A stretch of 64,000 nucleotides of DNA from Lachnospiraceae bacterium (GTDB lineage Bacteria > Bacillota_A > Clostridia > Lachnospirales > Lachnospiraceae), in the NCBI GenBank assembly GCA_017482005.1, contig JAFUOI010000001.1, forward strand, positions 124,001 to 188,000, read 5' to 3'. Positions 25,189 through 33,613 of this stretch are shown in pieces. Under the pieces are notes generated by a model. The model was not told the DNA's origin. It saw nothing but the letters and a program-made list of their open reading frames with translations, and made no database searches. The position numbers were made by a program, and so were the translations under genes. Each line of letters begins with the position of its first letter. Within the stretch, counting starts at the first letter, position 1.

Positions 25189-25566
25189 ATGGAAGATATC
25201 AGAACACAGCAGATGGAGGCCCTAGAAACGGGGATTGAATACGTAAAAAAACTGGTTCCTGCAATAAAGGAAGTTTTGCCGGAGCTTCGCGGTGAAGAAA
25301 AGGAAGATACGTTAGATTACCTCAACCAGATTATCGACGGGATTAACTTTGTGATCGAGATTGTAAATGCGACCATGAATCTCATCAATGAGAAGGAAGA
25401 AATTTTAAATAAAGAGGGAATTGAGGAAAAGGTACAGCTTTTGAATGCCGGTCTTCAGGCCCGTGACAATATTAAAACGGCAAAGGCGTTGGAAGAGGGA
25501 ATGCTTCCGTTTTTGGATATCTTTTATCAGGTGGCCAGTCTGATTGTGGAGAGAGAAAAGGCATGA
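25189..25566 (+). CDS. Uncharacterised 125-residue helical protein
   Basis: I do not recognise this protein. It is short, acidic and predicted to be nearly all helical, with heptad-like hydrophobic spacing (ALETGIEYVKKLVPAIKEVLPEL; DYLNQIIDGINFVIEIVNATMNLINEKEEIL) and no signal peptide, Cys pair or catalytic motif. Its stop overlaps the start of glf (ATGA, 25563-25566), so it is translated together with UDP-galactopyranose mutase. Being first in this operon and next to flagellin glycosylation genes, it may be an adaptor or chaperone, but that is a guess. Confidence 0.6.
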   Translation: MEDIRTQQMEALETGIEYVKKLVPAIKEVLPELRGEEKEDTLDYLNQIIDGINFVIEIVNATMNLINEKEEILNKEGIEEKVQLLNAGLQARDNIKTAKALEEGMLPFLDIFYQVASLIVEREKA

Positions 25567-26699
25567 GATATGACTATTTAGTTGTCGGCGCAGGATTGTT
25601 TGGTGCGGTTTTTGCCAATGAAATGAAAAAGGCGGGCAAAAAATGCTACGTCATCGAAAAAAGAGATCATATCGCAGGCAACATATACACAGAGGAAGTA
25701 AGCGGCATTCAGGTACATAAATACGGTGCCCATATTTTTCACACTTCAGATAAACAGGTGTGGGAGTATGTAAATGAGTTGGCACAGTTTAACCATTATG
25801 TGAATTCTCCGGTTGCAGTGTACAAGGATGAACTTTACAATATGCCTTTTAACATGAATACCTTCAGTAAAATGTGGGGAGTGAAAACACCTCAGGAGGC
25901 GAAGGACCGGATTGCAGAGCAGATTGCGCAGGCCGGAATAACAGAGCCGGCAAATTTAGAGGAACAGGCGATTTCTCTTGTCGGTACCGATGTATATCAG
26001 AAGTTAGTCAAGGGTTACACAGAAAAGCAGTGGGGAAGAGATTGTAAAGATCTTCCGGCGTTTATTATCAAGCGCCTTCCGCTCCGGTTTGTGTATGACA
26101 ACAATTATTTTAATGATCCTTATCAGGGAATTCCTGTCGGCGGCTATACACAGATTGCCGAGAAGCTTTTTGAAGGTATACCGGTACAGCTTGGTATAAG
26201 TTACAAAGAGTTTGCAGCAGCTAATGAAACGGCGGATGATCCGGTGGTATATGACAAGATTCTCTATACGGGTATGATTGATGAATTTTTTGATTATTGT
26301 TACGGAGAACTTGCTTATCGGTCCCTTCGTTTCGAGAACGAATATTTGCCGGAGATTGACAATTATCAGGGAAATGCTGTTGTGAACTACACGGAAAGGG
26401 AAATTCCTTACACACGTGTCATCGAGCACAAACACTTTGAGTTCGGAAAAGGGGATGGAACCATGATTACCCGTGAATATCCGGCGGACTGGCACAAAGG
26501 TGACGAACCGTATTATCCGATCAATGATGATGAAAACGGTGCGCTTTACAGGCGGTATGAGGATCTTGCGAAGCAACAGAAGAATGTGCTTTTCGGAGGA
26601 CGCCTCGGACAGTATAAATATTATGATATGGACAAAGTTATCCGTGCGGCGCTTGATATGTCAGCGGAAGAACTCGGTGTAAGAGAGCCGGAGACGTAA
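25563..26699 (+). CDS. glf: UDP-galactopyranose mutase
   Basis: Glf converts UDP-galactopyranose to UDP-galactofuranose with reduced FAD. The 378-residue protein shows the FAD fold VVGAGLFGAVFANEMKKAGKKCYVIEKRDHIAGN, then KYGAHIFHTSD, NMPFNMNTFSKMWGVKTPQEA, GYTEKQWGRDCKDLPAFIIKRLPLRFVYDNNYFNDPYQGIPVGGYTQ and, near the end, LFGGRLGQYKYYDMDKVIRAAL, all typical. It implies that galactofuranose is part of a glycan made here (flagellar or cell-surface). Start overlaps the previous stop. A terminator follows at 26731. Confidence 0.95.
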   Translation: MRYDYLVVGAGLFGAVFANEMKKAGKKCYVIEKRDHIAGNIYTEEVSGIQVHKYGAHIFHTSDKQVWEYVNELAQFNHYVNSPVAVYKDELYNMPFNMNTFSKMWGVKTPQEAKDRIAEQIAQAGITEPANLEEQAISLVGTDVYQKLVKGYTEKQWGRDCKDLPAFIIKRLPLRFVYDNNYFNDPYQGIPVGGYTQIAEKLFEGIPVQLGISYKEFAAANETADDPVVYDKILYTGMIDEFFDYCYGELAYRSLRFENEYLPEIDNYQGNAVVNYTEREIPYTRVIEHKHFEFGKGDGTMITREYPADWHKGDEPYYPINDDENGALYRRYEDLAKQQKNVLFGGRLGQYKYYDMDKVIRAALDMSAEELGVREPET

Positions 26700-26730
26700 T
26701 ATAAGTGGAATAAAAATATGGAAAATGCAG

Positions 26731-26769
26731 AAATATCCTTGTTGCTACTTGCAATGAGGATATTTTTTT
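26731..26769 (+). terminator. Terminator after glf
   Basis: AAATATCCT (26731-26739) pairs with AGGATATTT (26757-26765), followed by TTTT. The loop region also carries the -35 of the next promoter. Confidence 0.8.
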
Positions 26770-26777
26770 AGTATAAT
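26749..26777 (+). promoter_or_regulatory. Sigma-A-type promoter of the carboxyltransferase gene
   Basis: TTGCAA (26749-26754), 17 bp, TATAAT (26772-26777). It overlaps the glf terminator hairpin and runs into the dyad at 26775. Confidence 0.6.
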
Positions 26778-26797
26778 ACTTTGAAAATCAAAGTATT
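26775..26797. promoter_or_regulatory. FabT-like (MarR-type) operator
   Basis: AATACTTTG-N5-CAAAGTATT is a perfect 9-bp dyad lying on the -10 and start region of the promoter. Its middle reads TTTGA-AAA-TCAAA, the pattern of FabT, the MarR-family repressor of fatty acid synthesis genes in Firmicutes. The gene controlled is a biotin-dependent acyl-CoA carboxyltransferase, which suits such control. No regulator is encoded in the window. Confidence 0.55.
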
Positions 26798-26841
26798 TGA
26801 AATGCAAACTAACCAGGCGACGTATTAAAGGAGAAGGAAAC

Positions 26842-28458
26842 ATGACTTGGAATGAAGCAATCAATGATTTAGACGAAAGAAGAAAGAAAGTAAATCTCGG
26901 GGGCGGAAGAGCGCGTATCGAGGCACAGCATAAAAAAGGAAAAATGACAGCGCGTGAGCGTATCGAAGTACTTTTGGATGAGGGAAGTTTTGTGGAAGTG
27001 GACGGAATGATCGAATCGCGTATCGATGATTTCGGTCTTGATAAAAAACGTGTACCGGGCGATGGCGTTGTGACAGGTTACGGAACCATCGACGGCAGAC
27101 AGGTATTTGTGGCCAGTGAAGACTTTACGGTTATCGGCGGAACACTGGGTGAATATCATTCCTTTAAAATCTGCCGTATTCAGGATATGGCCATGGCGAT
27201 GAAAGCACCGCTGATCTGTATCAATGACAGCGGCGGAGCCAGAATTGAGGAGGGTATTTCATCCCTCAGCGGTTACAGCGGAATGTTTTTACGTCATACG
27301 AAAGCATCCGGCGTGATTCCGCAGATTGCGGTAATACTCGGACCGTGTTCCGGAGGAGCCTGCTATGCGCCGGCCATTTGTGACTACATCTTCATGGTAG
27401 AAGAAACTTCTAAAATGTTTATTACGGGACCAAATGTAGTTAAGACTGTAATCAATGAAGAGGTTTCCGTAGAAGAACTGGGTGGGGCGAAAGTTCATGC
27501 AGAGAAATCAGGTGTGTCCCACTTTACTTATAAAAATGAAAAAGATTGTCTCATGGGAGTAAGAAAGCTCTTGTCTTATCTTCCTTCCAACAACACGCAG
27601 AACCCTCCTGCGATAGGAGAGATGGAGTCCGGTAACGGTATTGCTTCCAATGTGATCGGTAAAGTCGGAGAACTGGGTAAAAAGATTATCCCGGGACGTG
27701 AAGACCGTTCGGATAAGATTGTGGACATCGTTCCGGATAATTCCAGACGTGCTTATGATGTCAAGGATGTCATTGACTGTGTGGTGGATAAAGGTAGCTT
27801 CTTTGAAGTGCAGAAGGATTTTGCGAAAAATGTTGTTGTGGGATTTGCCCGTATGGACGGAGAAGTAACCGGATTCGTATGTAACCAGCCGAATCATATG
27901 GCAGGCTCCATCGATTACCATGCATCGGATAAGATGGCGCGTTTCATCCGTTTCTGTGACTGTTTTAATATTCCGATTGTTACCTTAATCGATGTTCCTG
28001 CATTCTTGCCGGGAACAGCACAGGAGCACAACGGAATTATACGTCATGGTGCGAAGGTGCTCTTTGCATACTCTGAAGCAACCGTTCCGAAAATTTCGCT
28101 GATTATGAGAAAAGCTTACGGCGGAGCTTATATTGCCATGAACTCCAAGGAGATGGGAGCGGATATTGTATATGCGTGGCCGATTGCGGAAATCGCAGTT
28201 ATGGGTGCGGAAGGTGCTGTTAACATTGCGTTTAAGCGTAAAATCAAAGAATCTGAGGATCCGGAAGCAATGCGTCAGCAGTGTATCAAGGAATATGATG
28301 ACAGATTCTTAAATCCTTATGTAGCAGCTTCCAGAGGATATGTGAATGAAGTGATTAAGCCGGAGGAGACGCGAAGTGCCCTTTTGAAGGCGTTAAAAGG
28401 ATTGAAGAATAAGGAAGTGGATGTTCCGTACAAGAAACACGGAAATATTCCGTTGTAG
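26842..28458 (+). CDS. Biotin-dependent acyl-CoA carboxylase/decarboxylase carboxyltransferase subunit
   Basis: This 538-residue protein belongs to the carboxyltransferase (PccB/MmdA) family, which moves CO2 between biotin and an acyl-CoA. Evidence: KMTARERIEVLLDEGSFVEVD, FTVIGGTLGE, INDSGGARIEEGISSL (N-terminal crotonase-fold oxyanion region), GPCSGGACYAPAICDYIFMVE, then VCNQPNHMAGSIDYHASDKMARFIRFCD, VPAFLPGTAQEHNGIIRHGAKVLFAYSEATVPKISLIMRKAYGGAYIAM in the C-terminal half. Acetyl-CoA, propionyl-CoA or methylmalonyl-CoA cannot be told apart. I used the ATG at 26842 after AAAGGAGAAGG; the upstream TTG at 26797 lies in the operator. Biotin carrier partners are not in the window. Confidence 0.9.
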   Translation: MTWNEAINDLDERRKKVNLGGGRARIEAQHKKGKMTARERIEVLLDEGSFVEVDGMIESRIDDFGLDKKRVPGDGVVTGYGTIDGRQVFVASEDFTVIGGTLGEYHSFKICRIQDMAMAMKAPLICINDSGGARIEEGISSLSGYSGMFLRHTKASGVIPQIAVILGPCSGGACYAPAICDYIFMVEETSKMFITGPNVVKTVINEEVSVEELGGAKVHAEKSGVSHFTYKNEKDCLMGVRKLLSYLPSNNTQNPPAIGEMESGNGIASNVIGKVGELGKKIIPGREDRSDKIVDIVPDNSRRAYDVKDVIDCVVDKGSFFEVQKDFAKNVVVGFARMDGEVTGFVCNQPNHMAGSIDYHASDKMARFIRFCDCFNIPIVTLIDVPAFLPGTAQEHNGIIRHGAKVLFAYSEATVPKISLIMRKAYGGAYIAMNSKEMGADIVYAWPIAEIAVMGAEGAVNIAFKRKIKESEDPEAMRQQCIKEYDDRFLNPYVAASRGYVNEVIKPEETRSALLKALKGLKNKEVDVPYKKHGNIPL

Positions 28459-28527
28459 GAATGGTGCGAAAAAGAAGTGTCATTACGTTAAAAATGGTGC
28501 GGAGACGGAAGCGCCACTATGTTAAAA
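28459..28527. repeat. Imperfect 34-bp tandem repeat after the carboxyltransferase gene
   Basis: AATGGTGCG-N11-GTCATTACGTTAAAA is followed by AATGGTGCG-N11-GCCACTATGTTAAAA with a few transitions. It has no recognised coding or structural role and may be the remnant of an inserted element. The remainder of 28587-28760 shows nothing further that I can name. Confidence 0.45.
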
Positions 28528-28541
28528 AATTGAGTTAGCTG

Positions 28542-28586
28542 AAAAATGGGTCTTGGTAAAATAACATTTTACCAAGACCCATTTTT
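28542..28586. terminator. Long perfect hairpin terminator
   Basis: Arms 28542-28562 and 28566-28586 are perfect 21-bp reverse complements (outer AAAAATGGGTC, inner GGTAAAAT) with a 3-nt loop. The outer A/T runs make it a bidirectional intrinsic terminator for the carboxyltransferase transcript. Confidence 0.85.
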
Positions 28587-28813
28587 GTTGTGTTTTTTGA
28601 CATGTGCCCAATTGAGTGATTAAGTCACATAAAAGTGAGCTGATATCGGGTCTGTGCAGTAGTTTTTTTAGTATATACCCAACGAGAAATGTAGGGAAAC
28701 TACAGATACAGAAAAAGGATGAAAAGAAAGGATGAAAAGAAACAAATTTTCGCTCCACAAAAAACAGTTCCTATGCTATGATAGTTGCAATGAGAAGAAA
28801 GAGAGGAATTCGT

Positions 28814-29830
28814 ATGACAGAGAAAAAGATTTTAGCGCTGATTACCGCCAGAAGCGGATCGAAAAGTGTTGTCAATAAAAATATCCGCAAAATTAACGGG
28901 AAACCGATGATGGCATACTCGATTGAACATGCGCAGGCTTCCAAATATATTAACAGAATTGTAGTTTCTACAGACAGTGAGGAGTATGCGGCGATTGCAC
29001 GGGAGTATGGGGCGGAAACTCCTTTTATCCGTCCGGCGGAGTATGCGACGGATACGGCACTGGATATCGATGTGTTTGAACATGCCCTTGGTTTTTTTAA
29101 GGAGGAAGAAGGGTATATTCCGGATATTGTCGTACATCTTCGTCCGACCTATCCGTATCGTGATCCGGAAGATATTGATACGATGATTGAGATGATGCTG
29201 GAAGATGAAACGGTGGATTCTGTGCGCAGTGTCAAAAAAAATGAAGTGGTTCCGCATAAAATGTGGTATTTAAAAGAAGACGGAACGTTGGATTCTCTGA
29301 TGAAAGATATTCCGGAAGCTTATAATATGCCACGTCAGGCATTGCCTGCCACATACATTCAAAACGGAAATGTGGATCTTCTCCGTCCGCGTGTTGTGAC
29401 AGAATATCATTCCATGACGGGAAAGAACATTAAAGGTTTTGAGATGAAGGAAATGTACGATGTGGATACAGAATCGGATTTTTCCAGAGTGGCAGATCTT
29501 ATGAAGATTATGGGCGGCGGACAGCAGTTCGTGTTTGATATTGACGGCGTGATTGCCATGAAGAGAGAGGATCTTGATTATGGTCAGGCAGGACCGAACG
29601 AAAAGATGATCCGCATTGTCAATCAGCTTTATGATTGGGGGAACAGAATTGTTCTGTTTACAGCAAGAGGTTATGTAACAGGAATTGACTGGAGACCTGT
29701 CACAGAGAAACAGATGACGGACTGGGGGGTAAAATACCATGAGCTTCACATGGGGAAACCCAATGCCGATTACTATGTGGATGACAAGATGCTCAGTCTG
29801 GAGTTTTTGTATAAAGAATTTGGAGAATAA
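28814..29830 (+). CDS. CMP-sugar synthetase (NeuA/LegF-like) fused to HAD-type phosphatase domain
   Basis: Residues 1-230 form a cytidylyltransferase of the CMP-sialic/legionaminic/pseudaminic acid synthetase type: ILALITARSGSKSVVNKNIRKINGKPMMAYSIEHA (nucleotide loop and RSGSK), RIVVSTDSEEYAAIAREYG, DIVVHLRPTYPYRDP. Residues about 240-338 form a HAD-like domain: FVFDIDGVI (DXD nucleophile), RIVLFTARGYV (motif II Thr), and NADYYVDDK (motif IV DD). Related fusions could couple removal of a sugar phosphate to activation. I used the ATG at 28814 after AGAGAGGAATT. No nonulosonic acid synthase (NeuB-like) is in the window, so the sugar is unknown. Confidence 0.85.
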   Translation: MTEKKILALITARSGSKSVVNKNIRKINGKPMMAYSIEHAQASKYINRIVVSTDSEEYAAIAREYGAETPFIRPAEYATDTALDIDVFEHALGFFKEEEGYIPDIVVHLRPTYPYRDPEDIDTMIEMMLEDETVDSVRSVKKNEVVPHKMWYLKEDGTLDSLMKDIPEAYNMPRQALPATYIQNGNVDLLRPRVVTEYHSMTGKNIKGFEMKEMYDVDTESDFSRVADLMKIMGGGQQFVFDIDGVIAMKREDLDYGQAGPNEKMIRIVNQLYDWGNRIVLFTARGYVTGIDWRPVTEKQMTDWGVKYHELHMGKPNADYYVDDKMLSLEFLYKEFGE

Positions 29831-29832
29831 CA

Positions 29833-30942
29833 ATGGTTGGGGATAGAAAGCGCATTGTGGCAATGGCTCCTTACGAAAGACCGTGGAGTAATGTAGAGCT
29901 AGTAAAAGATTGCGGACTTATACCATATCTTTTGTATAAAAATCATAATTGTGATGTGAGTATGGTGGGGGCAAAAGGAGAGACGTATCCTTATCTGGAA
30001 GCATACTTGCATGGGATGAAAATGGAACTTCTGCCGGATGGAAAGACGGAATCAAAGCTTGCGTATATTTCTGAACACGCCCGTGAGACGGATGCTCTTT
30101 TGTTAAGAGGCTGTTATCCGAATAATTTTCCGATTGCATACCGGTATAAAGAGTGTAATCCGGATGGAAAGATTTATGTCGGGCTTGACGCAAACAGTAG
30201 TTGGATGGACAGGATAAATTTCAGAGACGCTGCTTTTGCACAGTTTATGGATTGTTGTGATGTGCTTGCAACTTCCTGCTATGCCATGCAGGAGATGCTG
30301 AACCGTAAATGGCCATGGAGAATTGAACATATTCCAAACGGTTACTATCCTTTTGACAGAGGGATTGATCAACCGGATTATGAAAAGAAAGAAAACATAA
30401 TCCTGACGGTCAGCCGTTTGGGGACACAGCAAAAAAATACGGAACTTCTTCTTGAGGCATTTGCGCTTGCAGCAGATAAGATTCCGGGATGGAATTTGCG
30501 GTTGGTCGGAAATATAGAGAAGAGTTTTTATCCGTACAGGGATCTTTTCTTGGAAAAGCATCCGGGGTTGGCGGATAGAGTATGTTTTGTGGGGCCGCTT
30601 CTTGACAGAGAGGCGTTGTTTGGAGAATACAGAAAAGCAAAAGTGTTTGCGCTGTCGTCGGTAATGGAAGGCGGAACTCCGAATGTGATATCGGAAGCCC
30701 TTATTTCCGGTTGCGTACCGGTAACAACGAAAGTGGATGCTTATGAAGAGATTACAGATAGAGAAACCCTTGGTTTTTCGTCTGAAATAGGTGATGTGCA
30801 GAGTTTTGCAGAGAATCTGATAAAAGTGTGTCATTGTGAAAATCTGCAACAATTGTCAGAAAAAGCATATGAATACGGCAGAAATCATTTTGATATGGAA
30901 TGCATCACAGAAAAGGTGTATGAATTGTTGTTTGAGGTGTAA
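29833..30942 (+). CDS. GT4-type (group 1) glycosyltransferase
   Basis: A 369-residue GT-B transferase. The C-terminal half is diagnostic: ENIILTVSRLGTQQKNTELLLEAFALAADKIPGWNLRLVGN, and the donor-binding EX7E region KVFALSSVMEGGTPNVISEALISGCVPVTTKVDAYEEI. The N-terminal half (GDRKRIVAMAPYERPWSNVELVKDCGLIPYLLYKNHN) is the acceptor domain. It starts 2 bp after the CMP-sugar gene and is followed 2 bp later by the methyltransferase, so the three form one operon. Confidence 0.88.
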   Translation: MVGDRKRIVAMAPYERPWSNVELVKDCGLIPYLLYKNHNCDVSMVGAKGETYPYLEAYLHGMKMELLPDGKTESKLAYISEHARETDALLLRGCYPNNFPIAYRYKECNPDGKIYVGLDANSSWMDRINFRDAAFAQFMDCCDVLATSCYAMQEMLNRKWPWRIEHIPNGYYPFDRGIDQPDYEKKENIILTVSRLGTQQKNTELLLEAFALAADKIPGWNLRLVGNIEKSFYPYRDLFLEKHPGLADRVCFVGPLLDREALFGEYRKAKVFALSSVMEGGTPNVISEALISGCVPVTTKVDAYEEITDRETLGFSSEIGDVQSFAENLIKVCHCENLQQLSEKAYEYGRNHFDMECITEKVYELLFEV

Positions 30943-30944
30943 CG

Positions 30945-31889
30945 ATGGGTGGATTGCGCATAGAGGAAAACCGGTTTGTGTATGTGGACGCTGCGGAGAG
31001 AACAGTTCTTTTGGATTGTAATGATTTAATTGAAAACTATAGCAGATTGCCCCTTCAATATTTGCCTGAAGGAGAGTGTCTCCCGCGATTGATTCTTGAT
31101 GGCATAAAGGAACATGGAATAATTGCAACCGGTACAAAAGAAGAGCAGGCTGATAAGGAGTATGCAACCATTGAGATGCTTGTGGCAAAGGAGCATATGA
31201 AAACGCCCCATGAAATAAAGGTGCTTGAAATAGGATGTACGTCCGGTATTTTGAGCTATCATTTGGCAAAGCTTATGGGGAAATATCACGCCGAATCGCA
31301 ATTGTGTTGTGTGACGGATACGATAGGAAATGAAAGCGGAAACGGATGGATTGATAAAATTGCGCTTCTTGGTGAAGCTCCCAGACTTTCTTTTCTGGCG
31401 ACGGATTATGACTGCATGCCTCTTCCGGACGGATATTTTGATGTGGTAGTCATCAACGGAAGCGTTTCGTTTCTTCAAAAAGAGGAGATGCTTTCAGAAG
31501 CGGTCAGAGTGCTGAAGGAAGATGGCGTATTGATTGCGTATGTGGTGGAAGATGTGGATCTGATTCAGAGAATTGCATCAAAATCTCTCGGGTTGGATTC
31601 TTATATGTATTTGGAAGACCGGTGTGTTTTGAAAGTTGCAGCGCAGCAGTTGCAGCGAAAATTGCGTCGGGGTGAAGAGAAGAGTTATGTGAGGGAAGAT
31701 GTGAAGCGTATATGCGAGGAGTTGGTGAGAGAAGAGGCAACTTCGGAACAATTGCGCGAGATGATCCGGATGCTGGACAGATTTGCCGGGGAAGCTGAAG
31801 AAGTACGTGATCCCGAAAGCAAAGTTTTTTTTATGCAGTATAAAGGGAAAATGCTGGATGAGCTTGTGAAAAAGAAACCTTGTAATTGA
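30945..31889 (+). CDS. Class I SAM-dependent methyltransferase
   Basis: This 314-residue protein has the class I methyltransferase core: motif I VLEIGCTSGILSYHLAKLMG (residues about 93-112), motif II-like FLATDYDCMPLPDGYFDVVVINGSVSFL, and a motif III-like EMLSEAVRVLKEDGVLIAYVVEDVD. The first 85 residues and the basic C-terminal helical part (RKLRRGEEKSYVREDVKRICEELVREE) are not assigned. In this operon a sugar or a flagellin lysine/glycan methylation is plausible. Ends 80 bp before the convergent FliD-like gene. Confidence 0.8.
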   Translation: MGGLRIEENRFVYVDAAERTVLLDCNDLIENYSRLPLQYLPEGECLPRLILDGIKEHGIIATGTKEEQADKEYATIEMLVAKEHMKTPHEIKVLEIGCTSGILSYHLAKLMGKYHAESQLCCVTDTIGNESGNGWIDKIALLGEAPRLSFLATDYDCMPLPDGYFDVVVINGSVSFLQKEEMLSEAVRVLKEDGVLIAYVVEDVDLIQRIASKSLGLDSYMYLEDRCVLKVAAQQLQRKLRRGEEKSYVREDVKRICEELVREEATSEQLREMIRMLDRFAGEAEEVRDPESKVFFMQYKGKMLDELVKKKPCN

Positions 31890-31930
31890 AATAAAGAAGA
31901 TTTATAAAATAGAGAAAGAAAAAAGATAAT

Positions 31931-31970
31931 AAAAAGGCAATCATGGAAATGAACCGTGATTGCCTTTTTT
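31931..31970. terminator. Bidirectional terminator
   Basis: AAAAAGGCAATCA (31931-31943) pairs with TGATTGCCTTTTTT (31957-31970). It lies between the convergent methyltransferase and FliD-like genes and touches the stop codon of the latter. Confidence 0.9.
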
Positions 31971-33288
31971 AACAATAATTATTAAATAACATTCCGCTGT
32001 ATGCGCTTGTTATGTACGGTGACGGGAAATTCTTGCCCGGATTTTTGTATGCAACGATTGTTTTGTTCACGTACTGCATAGGGTTCAGTGAAATCTGATT
32101 GCTCTTTCGGAGCATTGAGTTTGCAAATTCCTTAACAGGAGCAAATGCTTCGTTGCTGTCAGGTTCTGAGGCGGCGCTCTTTAATTGCTCGTCGTTGACC
32201 GATAAATGACCGTCGGACGAGAAGGTTAATCCCAGTGCATCCAAATGACCTGCATAATGTCTCGTGATATATCCGATTTCACTGACAAGCTGAGAACTCT
32301 TGGAGTGGCTTCCCGGGTTTGAGGAGGCGTCGTCCAAAAAGCGGTTATAACTGTCTGCCAGTGAATGGATGTTCTCGGATAAGCTGTCCACATCGTTCTT
32401 CAGACCAATTTCGGTTGCGATTCCCGGTTCGCTGCTCGGACCGTTCAAGGTTACTTCGTACACCTTCTCTACCGTAAAGGTGTTGGATGAGGCGGTCTGT
32501 TCGATTCCGTTAATTTCAAAGAGTGCATTGGAAGGGGATTGGGATATTTTATCAAGGCCTAAATAATCCACAATACCTTTCGCTTTGCTTGTGTTATCGT
32601 CGCTGATTTCAAATAACGTATCTTTTCCGGCGGAAATACCTGTGGCGACGGATTCCAGTTTAAGCGCGCTGTTGCCATCGGCGTCTTCCGCAAGAGAAGC
32701 TTCAAGTCCGATGTTAGCGTTGGAAATCAGACGCTGCAGACGGTTTTGCACATCGATGTTAGTGTCTTCCTCGTGGAGTTCAAACTGAAATTCGTAGCTG
32801 ACATCTTTGATTGAAACGTCAAAGGAATAGATTCCCGGAGAAAGATCAAGTTTTTCTTCGGAAGCAAGTGCATTTCCGAGATTGACCTGATTTTGTGCAA
32901 GCTTGGCAACTTCCAAACGGAAGGTCGGAGCAGAAAGGTTTTCGTTGTCCTCCGTAAGACCGATGAATTTGGCAGAAGCAATTTCCGGATGGGAAGAATA
33001 TGCTTTCTTCTGATCCAATAAACCGGATTCGTCAATAGAGCTTCGTGTAGCCATGACAGAATTGCGGAAAGTTCTTGCGCTTTCTTTCAATCCGACAGCA
33101 TATGCCTTGGATGCTGCACTTTTATCAAGAAGATAGAGAGGTGACTCTTTATTTAATTTGACTATGGAATTATAAATGTTGCGCAGATCACTCTTTTTGT
33201 GAGTGTCGAGCGGCGAGTTTGTCTTTGGTGCGTACTCGGTCATGTAATGGTTATAGACCTGGTTTAATGCGCCTACATTAACTGCCAT
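31969..33288 (-). CDS. Orphan FliD-like (HAP2-family) protein
   Basis: This 439-residue protein resembles the C-terminal two thirds of FliD but lacks its MNSGLDTDSI start. It begins AVNVGALNQVYNHYMTEYAPKTNSPLDTHKKSDLRNIYNSIVKLNKESPLYL, then has an FliD-like middle (SAPTFRLEVAKLAQNQVNLGNAL; FEINGIEQTASSNTFTVEKVYEVTLN) and FliD_C-like AEST-rich end (VDSLSENIHSLADSYNRFLDDASS; ITRHYAGHLDALGLTFSSDGHLSVNDEQLKSAAS). The ATG at 33288 follows AAAGGAGGG; the frame reaches 33345 without such a site. It has its own vegetative-type promoter and lies next to the glycosylation island. It may be an alternative cap, an adhesin or a filament-associated protein. Confidence 0.7.
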   Translation of the reverse strand: MAVNVGALNQVYNHYMTEYAPKTNSPLDTHKKSDLRNIYNSIVKLNKESPLYLLDKSAASKAYAVGLKESARTFRNSVMATRSSIDESGLLDQKKAYSSHPEIASAKFIGLTEDNENLSAPTFRLEVAKLAQNQVNLGNALASEEKLDLSPGIYSFDVSIKDVSYEFQFELHEEDTNIDVQNRLQRLISNANIGLEASLAEDADGNSALKLESVATGISAGKDTLFEISDDNTSKAKGIVDYLGLDKISQSPSNALFEINGIEQTASSNTFTVEKVYEVTLNGPSSEPGIATEIGLKNDVDSLSENIHSLADSYNRFLDDASSNPGSHSKSSQLVSEIGYITRHYAGHLDALGLTFSSDGHLSVNDEQLKSAASEPDSNEAFAPVKEFANSMLRKSNQISLNPMQYVNKTIVAYKNPGKNFPSPYITSAYSGMLFNNYC

Positions 33289-33389
33289 AAGAGCCCTCCT
33301 TTCTTCCGTGAAATTGCATTGCTTGCGGGACAAGAGAAGTGACAATCCGTGTCAAAGTCCCAGCATGGGCATAATAAAGCTATTTTTAT

Positions 33390-33418
33390 AAAATAAATAT
33401 ACCACTTTTTTTTGTCAA
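33390..33418 (-). promoter_or_regulatory. Sigma-A-type promoter of the FliD-like gene
   Basis: On the minus strand TTGACA (33418-33413), 17 bp, TATTTT (33395-33390), about 100 bp before the start codon. No sigma-28 element was seen here, unlike for the other late flagellar genes. Confidence 0.6.
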
Positions 33419-33527
33419 ACGCAATAATAAATAAGGGAAACACGAAAGGTAAAACAAGAAAAAAAGAGGAAAATGAGACAAAAAACCGAAAAAATGATAA
33501 AAATACAAAAATAAATTATGTTAACTA

Positions 33528-33555
33528 TTGCCTTTTTTTGCTGATATGATACAAT
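33528..33555 (+). promoter_or_regulatory. Sigma-A-type promoter of the sortase operon
   Basis: TTGCCT (33528-33533), 16 bp, TACAAT (33550-33555). ACAATATTTTG at the start region is repeated 31 bp downstream. Modest match only. Confidence 0.45.
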
Positions 33556-33613
33556 ATTTTGAGGTATACATAAAATTGAGAAACAATATTTTGTTAAGGA
33601 TGAAGAGCTTATC

